Assembly: GCA_903813345.2 (NCBI GenBank)
Contig: CAIIXF020000008.1
Span: forward strand, 36,418,867-36,482,866
Direction of reading: 5' to 3'
Length of the DNA stretch: 64,000 nucleotides
DNA from: Owenia fusiformis
Lineage: Eukaryota; Annelida; Polychaeta; Sabellida; Oweniidae
The notes below the pieces were generated by a model, which searched no databases, was not told the origin of the DNA, and saw only the letters and a list, made by a program, of their open reading frames with translations. Position numbers and translations under genes: made by a program. The stretch's first letter is position 1, and each line of letters opens with the position of its first letter. Positions 11,851 to 26,800 of this stretch are shown in pieces.

Positions 11851-14800
11851 CTACCTCTCGTCTATGAGATCTTTCAAAGTTTGGAGTTGCCTTGGATTCA
11901 AATGTGTTGATCCCGCATCTATAAGTCCTTGGCCCATTTCCACATGTAGGGCTTTGATTAGTTTAACCATCATTGTCTTTGTATTACTCGCACCAGAAGC
12001 TATCAGCTTCCACACCAACGGGAGGACGTGCATTGCAACCTGGGCTCGCTTTCTCGTATAAATAGTTGGTATCAAATCTGGAAATAATGAATAACACAGT
12101 TGTACTATTAAAATCTGGCAAAAAAGTTTTAAGGAAATCACCTCTAGAGTAAAAATTGCCTTTGGGTTTGAAAGTGCTTAACATAAATAGTTTAGAACAA
12201 GATGAGCATATGAATTGCGGAAGTAAAACATGATATTATTAAGTTACTCTAGAAGTAATACATTGCCCAAGGTTTGACAGACATTATCCAAGGTTTGAAA
12301 GACATTGTCCATGGTTAGAAAGACACTGTCCGTGGTTAGAAAGACACTGTCTAAGGTTAGAAAGACACCGCCCATGGTTAGAAAGACACTGTCCATGGTT
12401 AGAAAGACACCAACCATGATTCGAAAGACACTGTCCATAGTTAGAAAGAAAGCTGTAGTGGATAAAAAATGATTACTTACTTGCAAGTTTCTCAATCATA
12501 TCTGGTTTGATGCGCAGATTGTCAGAGCTTGCTTGGTTGACAAATGGTTGTAAGAGTATAGCACCATCTGAAAAAAGGCATTACATTAATAAAGTCAAGA
12601 CATTATGGATAAATAGTCAAGTCATTATTGATATATAGTCAATACATTCTTGATATATAGTCAAGACATTATGGATAAATAGTCGAGACAGTATGGATAA
12701 ATAGTCAAGACATTATGGATAAATAGTCAAGACATTATTGATACAAAGTCAATACATTCTTGATATATAGTCAAGACATTATGGATAAATAGTCGAGACA
12801 GTATGGATAAATAGTTATTATTATTATTAAAATAGTTTATTATAGTGTCACTATAATATGGCAAATTATTATACTGCAGTCAACCGTTCCAGGTCAAATT
12901 GCCTTTTCATGAACATTTTGTATAACAGAGCAGCCCACTGTCTCTGAATTGATCTTGAATGCATTAGGCTTATAAATAAAAGTAACTCATTGTCAGTGTT
13001 TGTTCTTATATGTGGTGTTAAAATATCAGTTACAGATCTATAAAAATGTGTTCTCAAGTTGGAATAATGTTTACATTGGACAGCAAAATGAATTTCATCT
13101 TCAACAAAGTTACCATCACATAATTTACATGTACGATCATTTAGTGCTGTATTTGACCAACGACCTGTCTCAATGTGAAGTGGGAGGCTACCTGTTCTCA
13201 GTCTAGCAAGAATGGTTCTGTGATGCCTTGGAATGTATTCAGACACATATGGTTCATTAACTACTCCATATTTAAACAATCTGTATGTTCGAAGCTTATT
13301 GCCATTTTGTAAATTATTTGTATCATCCCAAATGTTTTTTAAGAAGGGGTCTTTTGCATTGAAACTGTCCTGTAAACGTTTTACAGTTGATTTTATATGC
13401 AAGAAAATATTATGATCAATAAAAATGCCATTCTTAGTCAGCATAGCTTTAGTGTGATAGTCCCAACTTCTTTTGTTTTTTAATGACCATCTATGTACCT
13501 TATGATTCAATCTATTATTGTCCATGTTATGTAACCTCAGGTATTGTCGAGCGCATTCCACTCTTTGTTTATCAATTAGGGGACTCCATCCAAGGTCCCC
13601 ACGGACTGCTTCATTACTGGTTTTAGGGCTAACTCCCAGGAATGTTTTACCAGCACGATTTTGGAGATTATTGAGACATCTATGCTCCCTGAGGCCAACA
13701 ATAGCACTGCCATAGTTTATCACTGGTTGGACGAGGGAATCATAAAGCTTAGAGAACACTTTAAAGTCCATTCCGCCAGTGGCCTTTGCTTTAGTTGTTA
13801 TTGCACCCAGGGCCCTTGAGGCTGATTTGGCAATTTCATGAGCAATGATTTTTGAGTCTAAATGTTCTTCTAGCCACACTCCAAGATATTTGTACTTTGA
13901 TGAATATTCAATGTTATGTTGGCCACACGTAAATGCAAAGTCTGATTGTAGTTGGGAGGGGGGCCTATAATGCACAATTTTTGTTTTACTTAGGTTCATA
14001 GACAGCCTCCATTTTCGACACCATTCATTCACCTTATTTAGCATGTGTTGTAAGTCTTGAGGGGTGGGTGCTATAAGGGCAATATCATCGGCATAGAGTA
14101 ATATTCCTACGTTAATTTCATCAATAGTAATTCCACATCTCAATTGTTTCACATCTGTTGCTAAATCATTAATGTAAATGGAGAACAGGGTCGGAGAAAG
14201 CAGACAGCCCTCCTTACATCCATTGGATACCTTGAATTTAGGGGTTAGCAAGCCATTAATCCTCACAGAGCAGGTCACATCTTGATACAGGGACTGGACA
14301 GCCTTAAAGATCCTACCCTTTACTCCGATCTTATTGAGTTTGAACCACAAGCAGTCACGATTAATACTACAGAACGCTTTCGTCATATCAATGAAACAAA
14401 CATAAGTGTCCTGTTTTGCTAGTTTTCGATTGTTTACAATTGAATACAGAGTATGAATCTGATCACGACAGCTCCTTTTTTCTCGAAACCCATTTTGTTC
14501 TTCAACTAAGAGGGAATTTATTTCCAGGAAATTTGTCAGTCTTTTATTCAGCACGTCACAATATATTTTGCTTGGAACGGATACTAAAGTGATAGCTCTA
14601 TAATGCAGAGGATTCCTTGTATCTCCTTCTTTAAATATAGGATTAATTATTCCTTCCATCCATTGATCTGGCACAATGCCAGATTCAAAGCATTCCTGTA
14701 TTATATTATGCAATAAGGTTATACAATGAGGGTTTTTAAGAGTTTCTGCCGGAATAGAATCTATCCCTACTGCTTTCCGAAGCTTTGCTCGTGAGATGGC

Positions 14801-17800
14801 TTCCGCTACTTCCTGGAGGGATATGTTACGATTGAGAGATTCATCCTCATTGTCATTTTCAAAGTTATTATTACGTGCATTATGCTCTTGAATGTTTTTT
14901 AAGTGGTTATCATCATATTTCCTGTTGTTGTCAATTTTAATAGAGTAAAGCTTTTGGAATGTATCAGCCCATTTATTTAGGACTTGTTGTTTCTCTGTGT
15001 AAATAACGCCAGCATCATCAGCAAATTCCCATGGGATATGTTGTTTTCTGTCATTTGACATGCCAAGCCTACCTATCTGACGCCAGAAGTCTCTTGAGTT
15101 CACCTCGTTATGTAAGTCTAGCAGATGTTGTTGCTCCTGTTTTTGATAAGCCCGCTTATATTTCCTGTGTAGCCTGTCAAAATGTCTCCGCTCGATACAA
15201 TATACTTTTTTGAGATTACTTTTCTGCTTTGTGTCCTTACAGTTAAGCCAATGTTTCTCAGCTTTGTCAGTTATATTACACTGTATTTGTAAGGTTTCAT
15301 TCCAGTAAGGTTTTTTAAAAGATTTTGCTCTCTTGTGATTATTTGACTTCACAGATATTTTGGCAAATACTCGATTCATTTCACTATTAATCACATTTAC
15401 AAATTCACCATAAATAGTATTGATTCGCTGTTTTTTATTTGCGATTCTCTCAAGACCATTGATAGTATCCATGACCTTGTTAAGAAGACTTTCATTCTGC
15501 ATGAAATCAACCGGGGTAGGTCCCACCTTAAAGCGAGTATTATTGACATCTTGTTCTGATATATCACATAGGGTAATTTCAGTATGGATTTCAAGTGAAC
15601 ACTTTAAGATAGAATGGTCAGGGGTACACTGGGGTGTATTCATGTTGAATTCCTGTATAATATCTGATAATCTCAGTACAATAGTCAAGATATTATGAAT
15701 AAATAGTCAAGACACTGTTACTCTAGCCAAGACAATCAAACATTTCTAACACTACACAAGTCAAATTCACTTCTCTTTTTTGAAATTCATTTTCAAATCA
15801 TCAAAAGTGTGGGTAAATTGAAAATGTTATAAATGGAGTTTTATTCTCTTCTGAACGCTATCATGTCTCAACATATCACTTAAAATTTAACAAATGCAAT
15901 ATAGCTTATATACCTAATTGTTCCACCAAAACATTTAATATGATTTTGGCTTTTTCTGAGATTTCTTTGTTGTTTGAGGCCATGTTACTGGCAACCACAC
16001 CAACAACTTGGTTGACCACTTGGCCCACTAGGACGTCACGTAGCATTGGTATTAGCTCCAGGAACGTCGTCAGGGCAGATATGTTCACCTTGCTGTTTGA
16101 GTCATTCAAGCGCGGTATAAATTTGTCAAAAATCTGGAAATAGAATACAGAGGCAGATGCAGTTTTTACTATCTGCAAATTTTGTTGAAACATTCAGTTG
16201 TATTGATAACTCAATCGATGTCGTGTAACATGCCAATTTTACAAATTATGTGAAGACAAATATTGACAAATTCAAAGGCAGTATTGAAGTATTAAAAAGT
16301 AGATATGGGTTGGGTGCTGGTTAGAACAACTTGACTGCTATATGAGGTACATGTACTTTGACTATGAGTCGGTGGTCTGATGGAAAAATGATTGGGTGAA
16401 AAAATGTTTATTTTGAGAGGAGTAAATAGTGGCCAACGTGTCAAAATTCGTTCACAACCAATGATACACTCTAAACTCAGGGATTGATTGACTGCTGGAT
16501 CAGGCTGACCACAAATAGAACCAATAATTATTCTATGGATCATTCAATCTACCCTAATATTAAACCTTATGAAATAGTACCTTGACTGAGTGAGCATTCA
16601 GGACATCAGGCTGCTCCTCAGCTAGTCTCCTGAACTCCATAATGCCATTATTCCTTTCCCTATAGTCATTATTACTGAGCATGGTACATATATCTTTCAC
16701 CATATCTTGAATGTCTTCAGAGTTGTAGTTCAAGCGACGTTTACTGGATGTTGAACTTGAAGGTGTGGCACTCGCTGTACTCTCCAACATGGAGCTGTAA
16801 AATCAGAAAATGAATTGTATGTAACCCTGTAGTTAAATTTTAAGCCATTGTTATTTTCTAAAAAAAACAGACACTTTCGGAATTTTTGAATGCTGGACAG
16901 TATATTAAAAATGATAATAACTTAATATAAATAGATATAATATTTCTAAAACTGCTTGCCTATTTGGCACATTTGTTTTACTTGCATTTAAACTTTTAAT
17001 AATATAGACAAAATACAACACACACATATGTTTGAAAAAAATACAAATTGCATGCAGGGGAGGGGTTTCATAACATCTATCATAAATAATACAAGGGATT
17101 ATCATGCAAAATGTCAACCTGCCATTAGTTACAGATGCTGAATGCCGAACACCAACCTCCGCCACAAAAAAGTTGGAGACTAAAAATATGTCTCCACTTG
17201 AAGTGATGACATCAAAATTATGTACAAATGGAATTATAAAATGGAGAATCATTTGGGAAAATTTTGCATGGATGACGGCAGTTATCCTTTTTGGATGTTA
17301 TATACCATAATGGCATATTGAATGAATGTAATCAGTTCTACGTTATAATGGTTAAAGGCAAAATCAGATCCAGCAAGTATCCATCATTTTCTTTATCATG
17401 ATCTTGACGAAAAATTGTTTCAATTTTAGAATATTTTGAGCTCATACCATTCCTTGTCATGTCTATCTTCTAAAAATGCCCAAAGTGTAAACTTCATTTG
17501 AGGAAAACTTAGATTTTTATAATAATGCATTAAACATAACTTATGATATCTGGCGTTTTCTTTTTCAAATACCACTCTTTGTGCTTTCTTGTCATCCCTA
17601 TTGTATTTCCCAATATGACAACATAACAGAGAAGGAAACTATTCATGCATCTCTAAGGGAGGACACTCATTATAAAATGCTGTTTATTTATTCTATAATG
17701 CCCTGCTCCGATTTTTAGTCCTGGCGCCAGTAGCCAATGAGTATTCTGTTCAAAAATTGCATTAAGTTTTGAACAAAGTACTCATCGCCTGGCTGTCGGC

Positions 17801-20800
17801 GTTGAAGATCAGAGCAAATGTGACCATGGCATAATACAATGTAAAATATCTAGGAAGTACACTCATTATTTACAGAATCTCAAAATCAACTTCAATGACC
17901 ACTTCCGGTTCAAGCAGGTAGAAGTTGACTGTTGGGTAGACTATACATGCTCTTCTAGGGAGAACACTCATTAATACAGTGCTGTTTATTATAAAAATGG
18001 TAAAGGAGGGGGGTGTGCAATAATCAGAACTGCATGTGTAGTAGGGGGAGGGAGGTGAATAAACAGCACTGCATGTACAGCATCAGGCAGGTATGCAGGC
18101 AGGCAGATTCTTAAAAATCTACATACTTTGGAAATTCAATAGACTTTTTACGAATTCTATACGAGCCTCTTCTGCTACAATAAATGAAAATCAAGGTTTA
18201 TGGTGAAGAGTGGTAAGAAGTTACATAGGGGTGATATCTTTGGGATCATGTCAATCATTCAATGACTGCTTTCAAGCACAAGTTCATTTAATTAAAAACA
18301 TCTTTGACAGAATAAGTGAGAGGATTTTGATATGATCCTTTAGATGGTAGTCCATGAATTGTATGATGTGGTTACAATCACTACAGTTATACGAGTCACA
18401 ATCAGTACAAGGTCACTGAAAATTACATCTTGTGATCAATAGAATGTGTTAGAGCTATTGCTAGTGTTATACAAAATAATACTTTGTGTTCAATATAGCA
18501 TCAACTGAGTTAAATTAAACAATAAGGCATTTATGAATTAGATGTCTGTTTAACAAAACAAACTAAGACATTCCCAGTCAAATCTCCAAAATTGAAGTTG
18601 GCCATTTGTCTTTAATCTGCTAAACAGACAGTTAACTTTAGAGATAATGTTACTTGACTGTTCCACAACATTTGATGACCAGAAGGAGGGAGCTTTCATT
18701 AAGTTAGTTTTGGGACTGGGAGTCAAAACTATTGATTATTTGACCCATGACAGATAATTAAAATACAATTCAATAAAGTAACCTTAAGTTTGTTGACATA
18801 AATGAAATAACTTAGCAAAGCATACCTTCCAGCAGAACTGCCACGTGACCTTGACCCTTGTCCTGACCTCCTAGGTTTAGCAGAGGGCGTGTCAGTAGGT
18901 TTGTCACCAAGTCCTTTACTCCTGATACCATCAACTACATCCTTCACAGTGCGGATATTGCTAGTCACATATTTGTTTAACATTTTATCAAAGTCTTGAT
19001 GGGACATTAGTATCTGGAATATTTTCCTGCCATACCACCTGAAATGTTCAATAGATGGCGATGATGTATATACAATATAAATGAATGACGTGTATTTACA
19101 AGTTAACTTGATGATTGCTGCAAATATTTCCTACAATTCAATTTAATATCTGAAAGTAAAGTTTCTCTATAAGTAAACTTTCCATACTGAAAGTGTTGTT
19201 TTTTATTGCAAGTATTTTTTATTCTAATAGTAATATTTTGTTTCTGAGGTATATTTTCCTTCTAAAAGTAACATGAAGCTGTTCAACACTGAAATACCAA
19301 TTAAGACTTTTGTAACATTTCAATGCTTTAGTGGACTTTCGCTCTTCCTAAAAATACATTTGCATAACAATGAAGAACAAAGAGAGAACAGTGGATGGGC
19401 CCATACTAAATATGGAACATACTTAGTATATACATACCTGGTTTCTGGAGAGTTGTCCACCACAAAGCTAGCTGCTGTCAGGAGCACTTTATCAGTGACA
19501 TCTTTTATCCCTGACATGCAACGTCCAGGTCCCATCTTCTCAATAACAACTATGAGATGCTGGGCAGCTGTTTTACGAACCACCATGTTTTTATGGCTGC
19601 AACCCCCAGCCACTAGAGCCACAAGAGCACGCTGGCTGGTGACATTTTCAACCATCTGAGTGAGGGCTTTATCTACATCCTCTCGTATAAAACTGTTGCT
19701 GTCTCCATTTTTGTTCAATAGGACTTTCACTGTATTGTCTAAGTCCTGTAAAATAATTCATAAATTCTGATAAAACATTCACAGAACTGAATTTTTTTTG
19801 GAACAGGAAAGTATTATCCATTTAATAACCAACAAAACCTATTATAGGATGGAAATCTTGGATCATATTGAGCATGATTTGGGTAGTTGTAAGGCCATAT
19901 ACATGATATCTAGGACATTCTGAACTGAACATTGGGTCATAACACTAACAACAGGACAGCATGTAATTCTAAGATTTTCAACTCTGTCAACTCTGAAGCT
20001 TGGGAGATCACTGGATAGATACATATACAAAGGGGTACTTACTGCATCCATGCATTTCTTGAGATTTGCAAAACAATCTCCAACAGCTGCAATTGCCAAT
20101 CTGGACACCTGCGACCTCAAATTACGCACCTACAACATTTACAGGGTATCAATTATTTGACAAGTCATCACCCCCAAAACAAATAAGTTTGACATACTCA
20201 AGATAAGTAACCTAAAGCTTTGAATGTTTTCGCAGTGACTGCATTTGTACAGTACAAACATGGCTAGATAATTGGTATGTCTTTTTATATAATTTCCGAA
20301 GGAAACAAATTATATTACAGAAGAAACTTCAATGATGAACACATAAGTGTCATCATAAATTTCTTTAATTACTCAATATACTGCAGATGATGTTAAAATA
20401 GGAAAACAAAGTTATGATTTAACTTGGGATTACCACTTACCTCAGCAGTAAGCTTTAGGAGAACATCATGTAATTTAGGGATAACTACATCAGGGTGGTG
20501 GAGTGCTAGCCTACGTATGTTGTTGATACTTTCACACTTAATTTCCCTGGAAAACAGTATTCAAATATTTCAACGGAAACTCACAAAATGAATTATGGCA
20601 TGCAGCGTTATTTCATCCAATTTAAAAATTTGACCCACTTTAAGGTTTCAAATAAGCATTTTTTTCTTTCTGCGGAGCTTTTGAATAAATACCATTCTTC
20701 AGTGCATAACCTTTGAACTATTTGTCGACGGCAATATGACTTTTGGAAGGTTTCTAAATTAAGAATGTGACGTCACTTCCGAATTATAGCATTCAACATA

Positions 20801-23800
20801 AGTAGTGTTTAATTACTCCCTTATTCATAAAAACTTGGTAGACTTGCGGTAGAATGCTCGCTCAGCACGCATGTAAAAACAATATATGGCAACATATTGC
20901 GTTTTGGAGCGATGTGCTGTTTAAAATAACCCAAATATGAATATCAATTATTAAATACCAATCTTCATTGTTGATTCCCTTCATTGCATCATTCATAACA
21001 TTGCTAGGGTTGTTACATGGAGTGAGTTCTTCTTCATCTTTTGCATATGGTGATGCACCAGTTCCTGATCCAATACGCTTCTCATAGCTTGGAGAAAACT
21101 CTGGTGGACTGTAATCAAAGTTGAAATTAAAGAAGATTGCTATATGGAAATTCCATGACTACTGGAGGGTTGATTCAAAGCTTGGAGGAAACTCTGGCGG
21201 ACTGGACAAAAACAAGTGAAAATTAAGTGAAAATTAGGGAAGGTGGAATTGTAATGTTACATGAAAGTTCCATGACTACAGTAGGGTTGAAAATGTGATT
21301 GCAAAAATTCTAAATATTCACACTCAGTCAATTTCCTAACAGGTAAAAGTTGTTTTTTTTAATTCAAATTATCTTTGGTGTAATACAAAATTAACATACG
21401 ATTTTGTTTTTCTTCGTGGTGGGGTTGATGCTGCAGGTGGTTTCCCAAGAGGCACCTTGGCTGACATGTCCTCTTGTGATATTTGACGAAGTCGCATTTT
21501 CTCCCGAGCCTTTTGCCTATCCTGTCTCTCCTTTTCTTCCCGCTGTTTACGTTCTTTTTCTGCTCGTCGTCTCTCGGCATCGTCTTGTTTCTGCTGTTGA
21601 CGTCGCTCGGACTCTTCCTGTTTCTGTAGTTGACGCTGTTCCATTTTATCACGCATAGTTTTTGACATCGACATACCAGAGAAGTTACTCATATCCTGAA
21701 ATGTAGAATTTGATTGTTGTTTGTAATCTACCATGATTTTCTACCAATCAAATCTAACAGTTTCATTCATTTCATATGTCCAGAAATGTGTGTAGATCTG
21801 CCCATATATTGTTCTAGGCACTCCTAAAATCACTTAATTAAAAGAAACCCTGAAATATCCTTAACAGAACTTGTAACATAATTAATCAACTTCATAATAA
21901 TGAATGAGAAAATGTTTTTTCTTAAACCAAGCAACACTATGACGTATCAATGAAAATATTTCCCTAGGATATTGTAAACAAGTTGCATGATTCAAGACGC
22001 CAGACAATCTCTTTAGTAGCATGCAAATAAGAAATCTTGCTCTAAATAATAAATGGCATGATAAATTATGAGTTTAAAGCCACGCAATAGTTCCCATTCA
22101 TCAAGGTTTTAGTGGTAATCAAACCCCATTTTAAGATCACTAAAGGCCCCTTAAAAACAAAAACCATTGCATGGGGCCTTTAAGAGACACAATGACCTAA
22201 AGTCAGTATGTAAAAAGTCACGATCAATCAATGTAAATTAGGTTTGAGACATATGCCCACCCTCCTGTCATCTACCTGAACCACCAGCCTGCCCAATTTT
22301 CTCTTATTTACCCAAATTACTTTTTTCATACAGTTTGTTTGATATAAATATGCTTTCATTATACGTTGATTTGTATTTAAACATTTGTTAAAAACTACTT
22401 AGAATATAATGTCATTAAGCCGATTGATTCATTTGCGTACATTTGTATTTTAACATTACTTGTTAAAATCTACTTCGACTATAAGGTCATTAAGCGGATT
22501 GACAATCTTGTACACAAATTAAAGTGGTAATATAAATTGATTATCTCATAAAAAGAAAACACACAAGATCCAAACTGAAAATAACATATGCATAAATAAC
22601 AAGCCAATAAAATGAAATTATCACACCACCCTTACCTCTCAAATTGCTCATATCCTATATATTATATGTATGTATTTACCTTTCCATTAATGTGATATTT
22701 TTTATATTTTGTTAATAGAACTGAACTCTGTCCAACAATAGCCAGAGGGAACAATTACTACATCTGTCATAAAAACAAATGTTTAATTAAGTGACCTGCC
22801 AACTAAGTCACAAAATACATATACACCCTTTAAATGTACAGCACCAAAACGACCATTCAAAAATAGCTTCAAAATAATCGAAAAAAACTAATGGAAAATA
22901 CACTAATGAGGGAAGTATGAGAATAACGTATCCATTCAATCTTGATCCTTGTTCATTATAATTATTCTTTTGATTTTTGACATATGTTGATAAAATTTTC
23001 CCGAGGTATGAAATCATTAATATGATAATAATATTGCTGTAGGGTAGAATAAATAAGTGACCTGTTTACAAACAAAGGGCACATTAGACATGGTTAGCAT
23101 ACAATAATGTAATATTAAACTGACACTGTAATAAACTGACATCACCCTTGTAATAATCATTAGGCTTATTAAGAAATTATTAATATACTTATAATGTTAT
23201 TATAAGTAACAATAATGAAAACCTTGGAAAAGTTATTGAATTATTAAGATGCTTATGATTTCTTCAAATACTTATTATGAAAGGAAATCAAAGGAGAATT
23301 TGATGAGTGCTAAGCTTTTAATGGAATAAGGTGTCTCCCAATTCTGATATTCTGATACATCTGTTTCACCTGAAACATCTCAGGGCTGAGAAAAACGAGA
23401 TGTCATGGTTTATCATGACGGTGTCTCCCTTATACCTATGGAACATCTAATGATACATTTTAGGTCAAAATCAAGAAGTTTAAAATGATAGAAAAATAAG
23501 TCACATATGTATTAAATGAAACACCTCTTGAATCACCTAAACATTAAAGAAAAGACCACTTAAGTCACCTATGTATTAAATGGAACACCTGAAGATTAAA
23601 GAAAAGACCACTTAAGTCACCTATATAATTAAATGAAACACCCAAACATTAAAGAAAAGACCACTTAAGTCACCTATATAATTAAATGAAACACCTAAAG
23701 ATTAAACAAAAGACCACTTAAGTCACCTATGTATTAAATGAAACACTTCTTGAATCACCTAAACATCAAACACAAGGCAACTCAAGGCAATGAAAGAAAC

Positions 23801-26800
23801 CCCAAAAACCTTTACAAAACAGTGTCTAAATCAAATCGTCTTTTTCAATTTGGTCATCAATAGAAAATGGCAAACTTACATCATCTGATTCCAGTTGGTC
23901 ATCAATGTCTTCCTGAGAATTGTTTTTCATGCGAACTCCATATATGGCTGGCGGATCATTTGCATCTCTTTGGTTGTTGCTCCTGGACTGACGGACATCT
24001 ACCTTCTCTAGTGAGGGACTGCTACTGGTTAGTAGGTCACTCCCACTAGCTGAACTATCAAACATTCCTGAAATGACGAATGAAATATGAATGTAGATTG
24101 CAAAAATATTAACTTCAAGGCAGTTCTGTGAACAGGGTAGTCCTAGGAACATGTAGATTGCACACTTATAATCTGCTGCACAATATATACTAACTTCAAG
24201 ATAGTCGTGTCTGTATGCTTATTGATATTGAAGAAAATAGGAATCTCTCACATGGGAAGTCTATACATACAGTCAAACCTGTATATCAAAACACCTTTCT
24301 TACCTAACACCCTTTCAATGTTAACACCCTTTTTGGTCCCATTTTTAAATCCTTAATATACAGATATAATACCATGTTGAAAAGTGATCATCTGAAAATC
24401 CAAATACTTTTGGCCAGGCCCAGTGGTGTTTGGATAAGCCAAGTTTTACTGTATTGTTAAGGACTATTGAACGTGAGATAATAAAACTTCAACATTTGAT
24501 AAACTAAACAAACCATAGGAGGTGTGGGACTTTTTCAGAGGTGCCAACAATGCTTTACAATATTTTGATTGCATATTTAAATGTACAGGGTGCCCTGTCT
24601 TTACACAGATTTGTATTGCAATTGTAAAGACTTAATGGGGGGCACCCTGTACTATTGGGATGAACATTAACATGTTAAGGTGCTTCCCTCTATAAATGGT
24701 TTATGTATTGTACTCACCTCTACCTACTATAGCATCAAGCATTAAATGTACAGGGTGTCCATAAAGTCTCTTTACACAGATTTGTATTGCAATTGTAAAC
24801 ACTTAGTGGGCACCCTGTACTATTTGGATGAACATTAACATGTTAAGGTGCTTCCCTCTATAAATGGTTTATGTATTGTACTCACCTCTACCTACTATAG
24901 CATCAAGCATTAAATGTACAGGGTGTCCATAAAGTCTCTTTACACAGATTTGTATTGCAATTGTAAAGACTTTATGGGCACCCTGTACTATTTGGATGAA
25001 CATTAACATGTTAAGGTGCTTCCCTCTATAAATGGTTTATGTATTGTACTCACCTCTACCTACTATAGCATCAAGCATTAAATGTACAGGGTGTCCATAA
25101 AGTCTCTTTACACAGATTTGTATTGCAATTGTAAAGACTTTATGGGCACCCTGTACTATTTGGATGAACATTAACATGTTAAGGTGCTTCCCTCTATAGA
25201 TAGTTAATGTATTGTACTCACCTCTACCTACTATAGCATCAGGTATTTTATCATCATCAATGTCAACTGAGCCATGGCTGTACATTAACATGCTAAGGTG
25301 CTTCCTTCTATAAATGGTTAATGTATTGTACTCACCTCTACCTACTATAGCATCAGGTATTTTATCATCATCAATGTCAACTGAGCCATGGCTGTACATT
25401 AACATGCTAAGGTGCTTCCTTCTATAAATGGTTAATGTATTGTACTCACCTCTACCTACTATAGCATCAGGTATTTTATCATCATCTATGTCAACTGAAC
25501 CATGGCTGTGCATGGAGGCCATGCCAAGTGGGGACAGCAGGGAACCTACAATAAAACATATAATCATGTATTACACTGAAATGCAGGCCTGTAGCCAGGG
25601 GGGGTTCCGGGGTTCAGGCGAACCCCTAGAATTTTTTGGAAAAGTGAACCCCCCCCTTGGAAAATTCTGGCTCGGGCCTGAAATGTGATGGCTTGAGAAA
25701 ATCATTTGGATTAATGTCATTGTCCACTTTTGTATCATGCTGATATGTTATTTTCATTCTGCTAGAGTATAAATACCCTCCCCATGATCTTTAAATATGG
25801 AGGATGATTTAGCACAATATATAGGATTTTGTACGTTTAGTACAACAGTGTTGGTTTTGACATTTAAAAAAAAAATACTTGAGGGCTTTGAAATTTTTGA
25901 CAATTTAAGATCATTGAAATTGTATTTGTGTTGCATTGTGTCATGAGAGGAAAAGTTGAGAAATAGTTGGTAGTGTAGTACTCCATCAGAGATTTCAATG
26001 TGGGAGAGCCTTGATAGTTATTATAACTTACTAAATGAGATGGCTGCATCACTTTATTTTACCAATCAGTGTAGAATTATAAATTCATGTAAAAGCATTA
26101 AATTTCTTCATGATTTGAATATTACACAGATGTACGTATCCCTTACCTTTGTTCATTCTACGTCTCTCCCTTGCTTTACTAGTAGGGTATGAAGGCTTGG
26201 GCTCAGCAACTATAGGGTCATCGCTATATCCACGACCAACAATCGCAACATCTGACGTGTGATTCTCCCTAAATGTGGCACCACCTAATGGATTATAATC
26301 ACCCAGTGATATTTCTGATTTCGAGTCCGATCTCATTGGGGCGTTCTCTGATTCGGGTGAATGGTTATTATTCAAGCTTGCCTTTGGTGGTTTCTTTGAG
26401 ACTAATTTAGGTTTAGATTCAAAGGGAGATTCTGGTTTGCCATTCAGCGCCCCCTTTCTGTAGCTTTTTTCTGTACCCCAGGGCAGAGGGGAGTCGTCAT
26501 CACGGGGACTGAGGGTAGAGAATGGACTATATATGCCACTTTCACCAAGATTTTCATCTCCAGGACTAGGGGACCTGGAACAAGCACAAAAAATATAAGT
26601 ACCTTACTCAACAACTCAATAATTAGTGAGACTCATGAATTAATTTTTGTAGAACTTTTGTGGCAAAGGATGAAACAAGACAAATTCATCTCCAATATTC
26701 TGGAGGCTTATGTACACTGAAATGACATTATAAGTGTAGCATGAAGAATTTAGAATTATGACTCATCCTTTATTATGCTCCCCCTATTCCAAAATGTCAA

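Noticed and set aside
13000-15213. Several plus-strand ORFs of 60-92 codons
   Set aside because: They are antisense shadows of the LINE reverse transcriptase ORF.
25037-25567. A 176-codon minus-strand ORF with repeated residues as an independent gene
   Set aside because: It is TOGARAM1 exon 11 plus the tandem array beyond its donor, not a separate gene.
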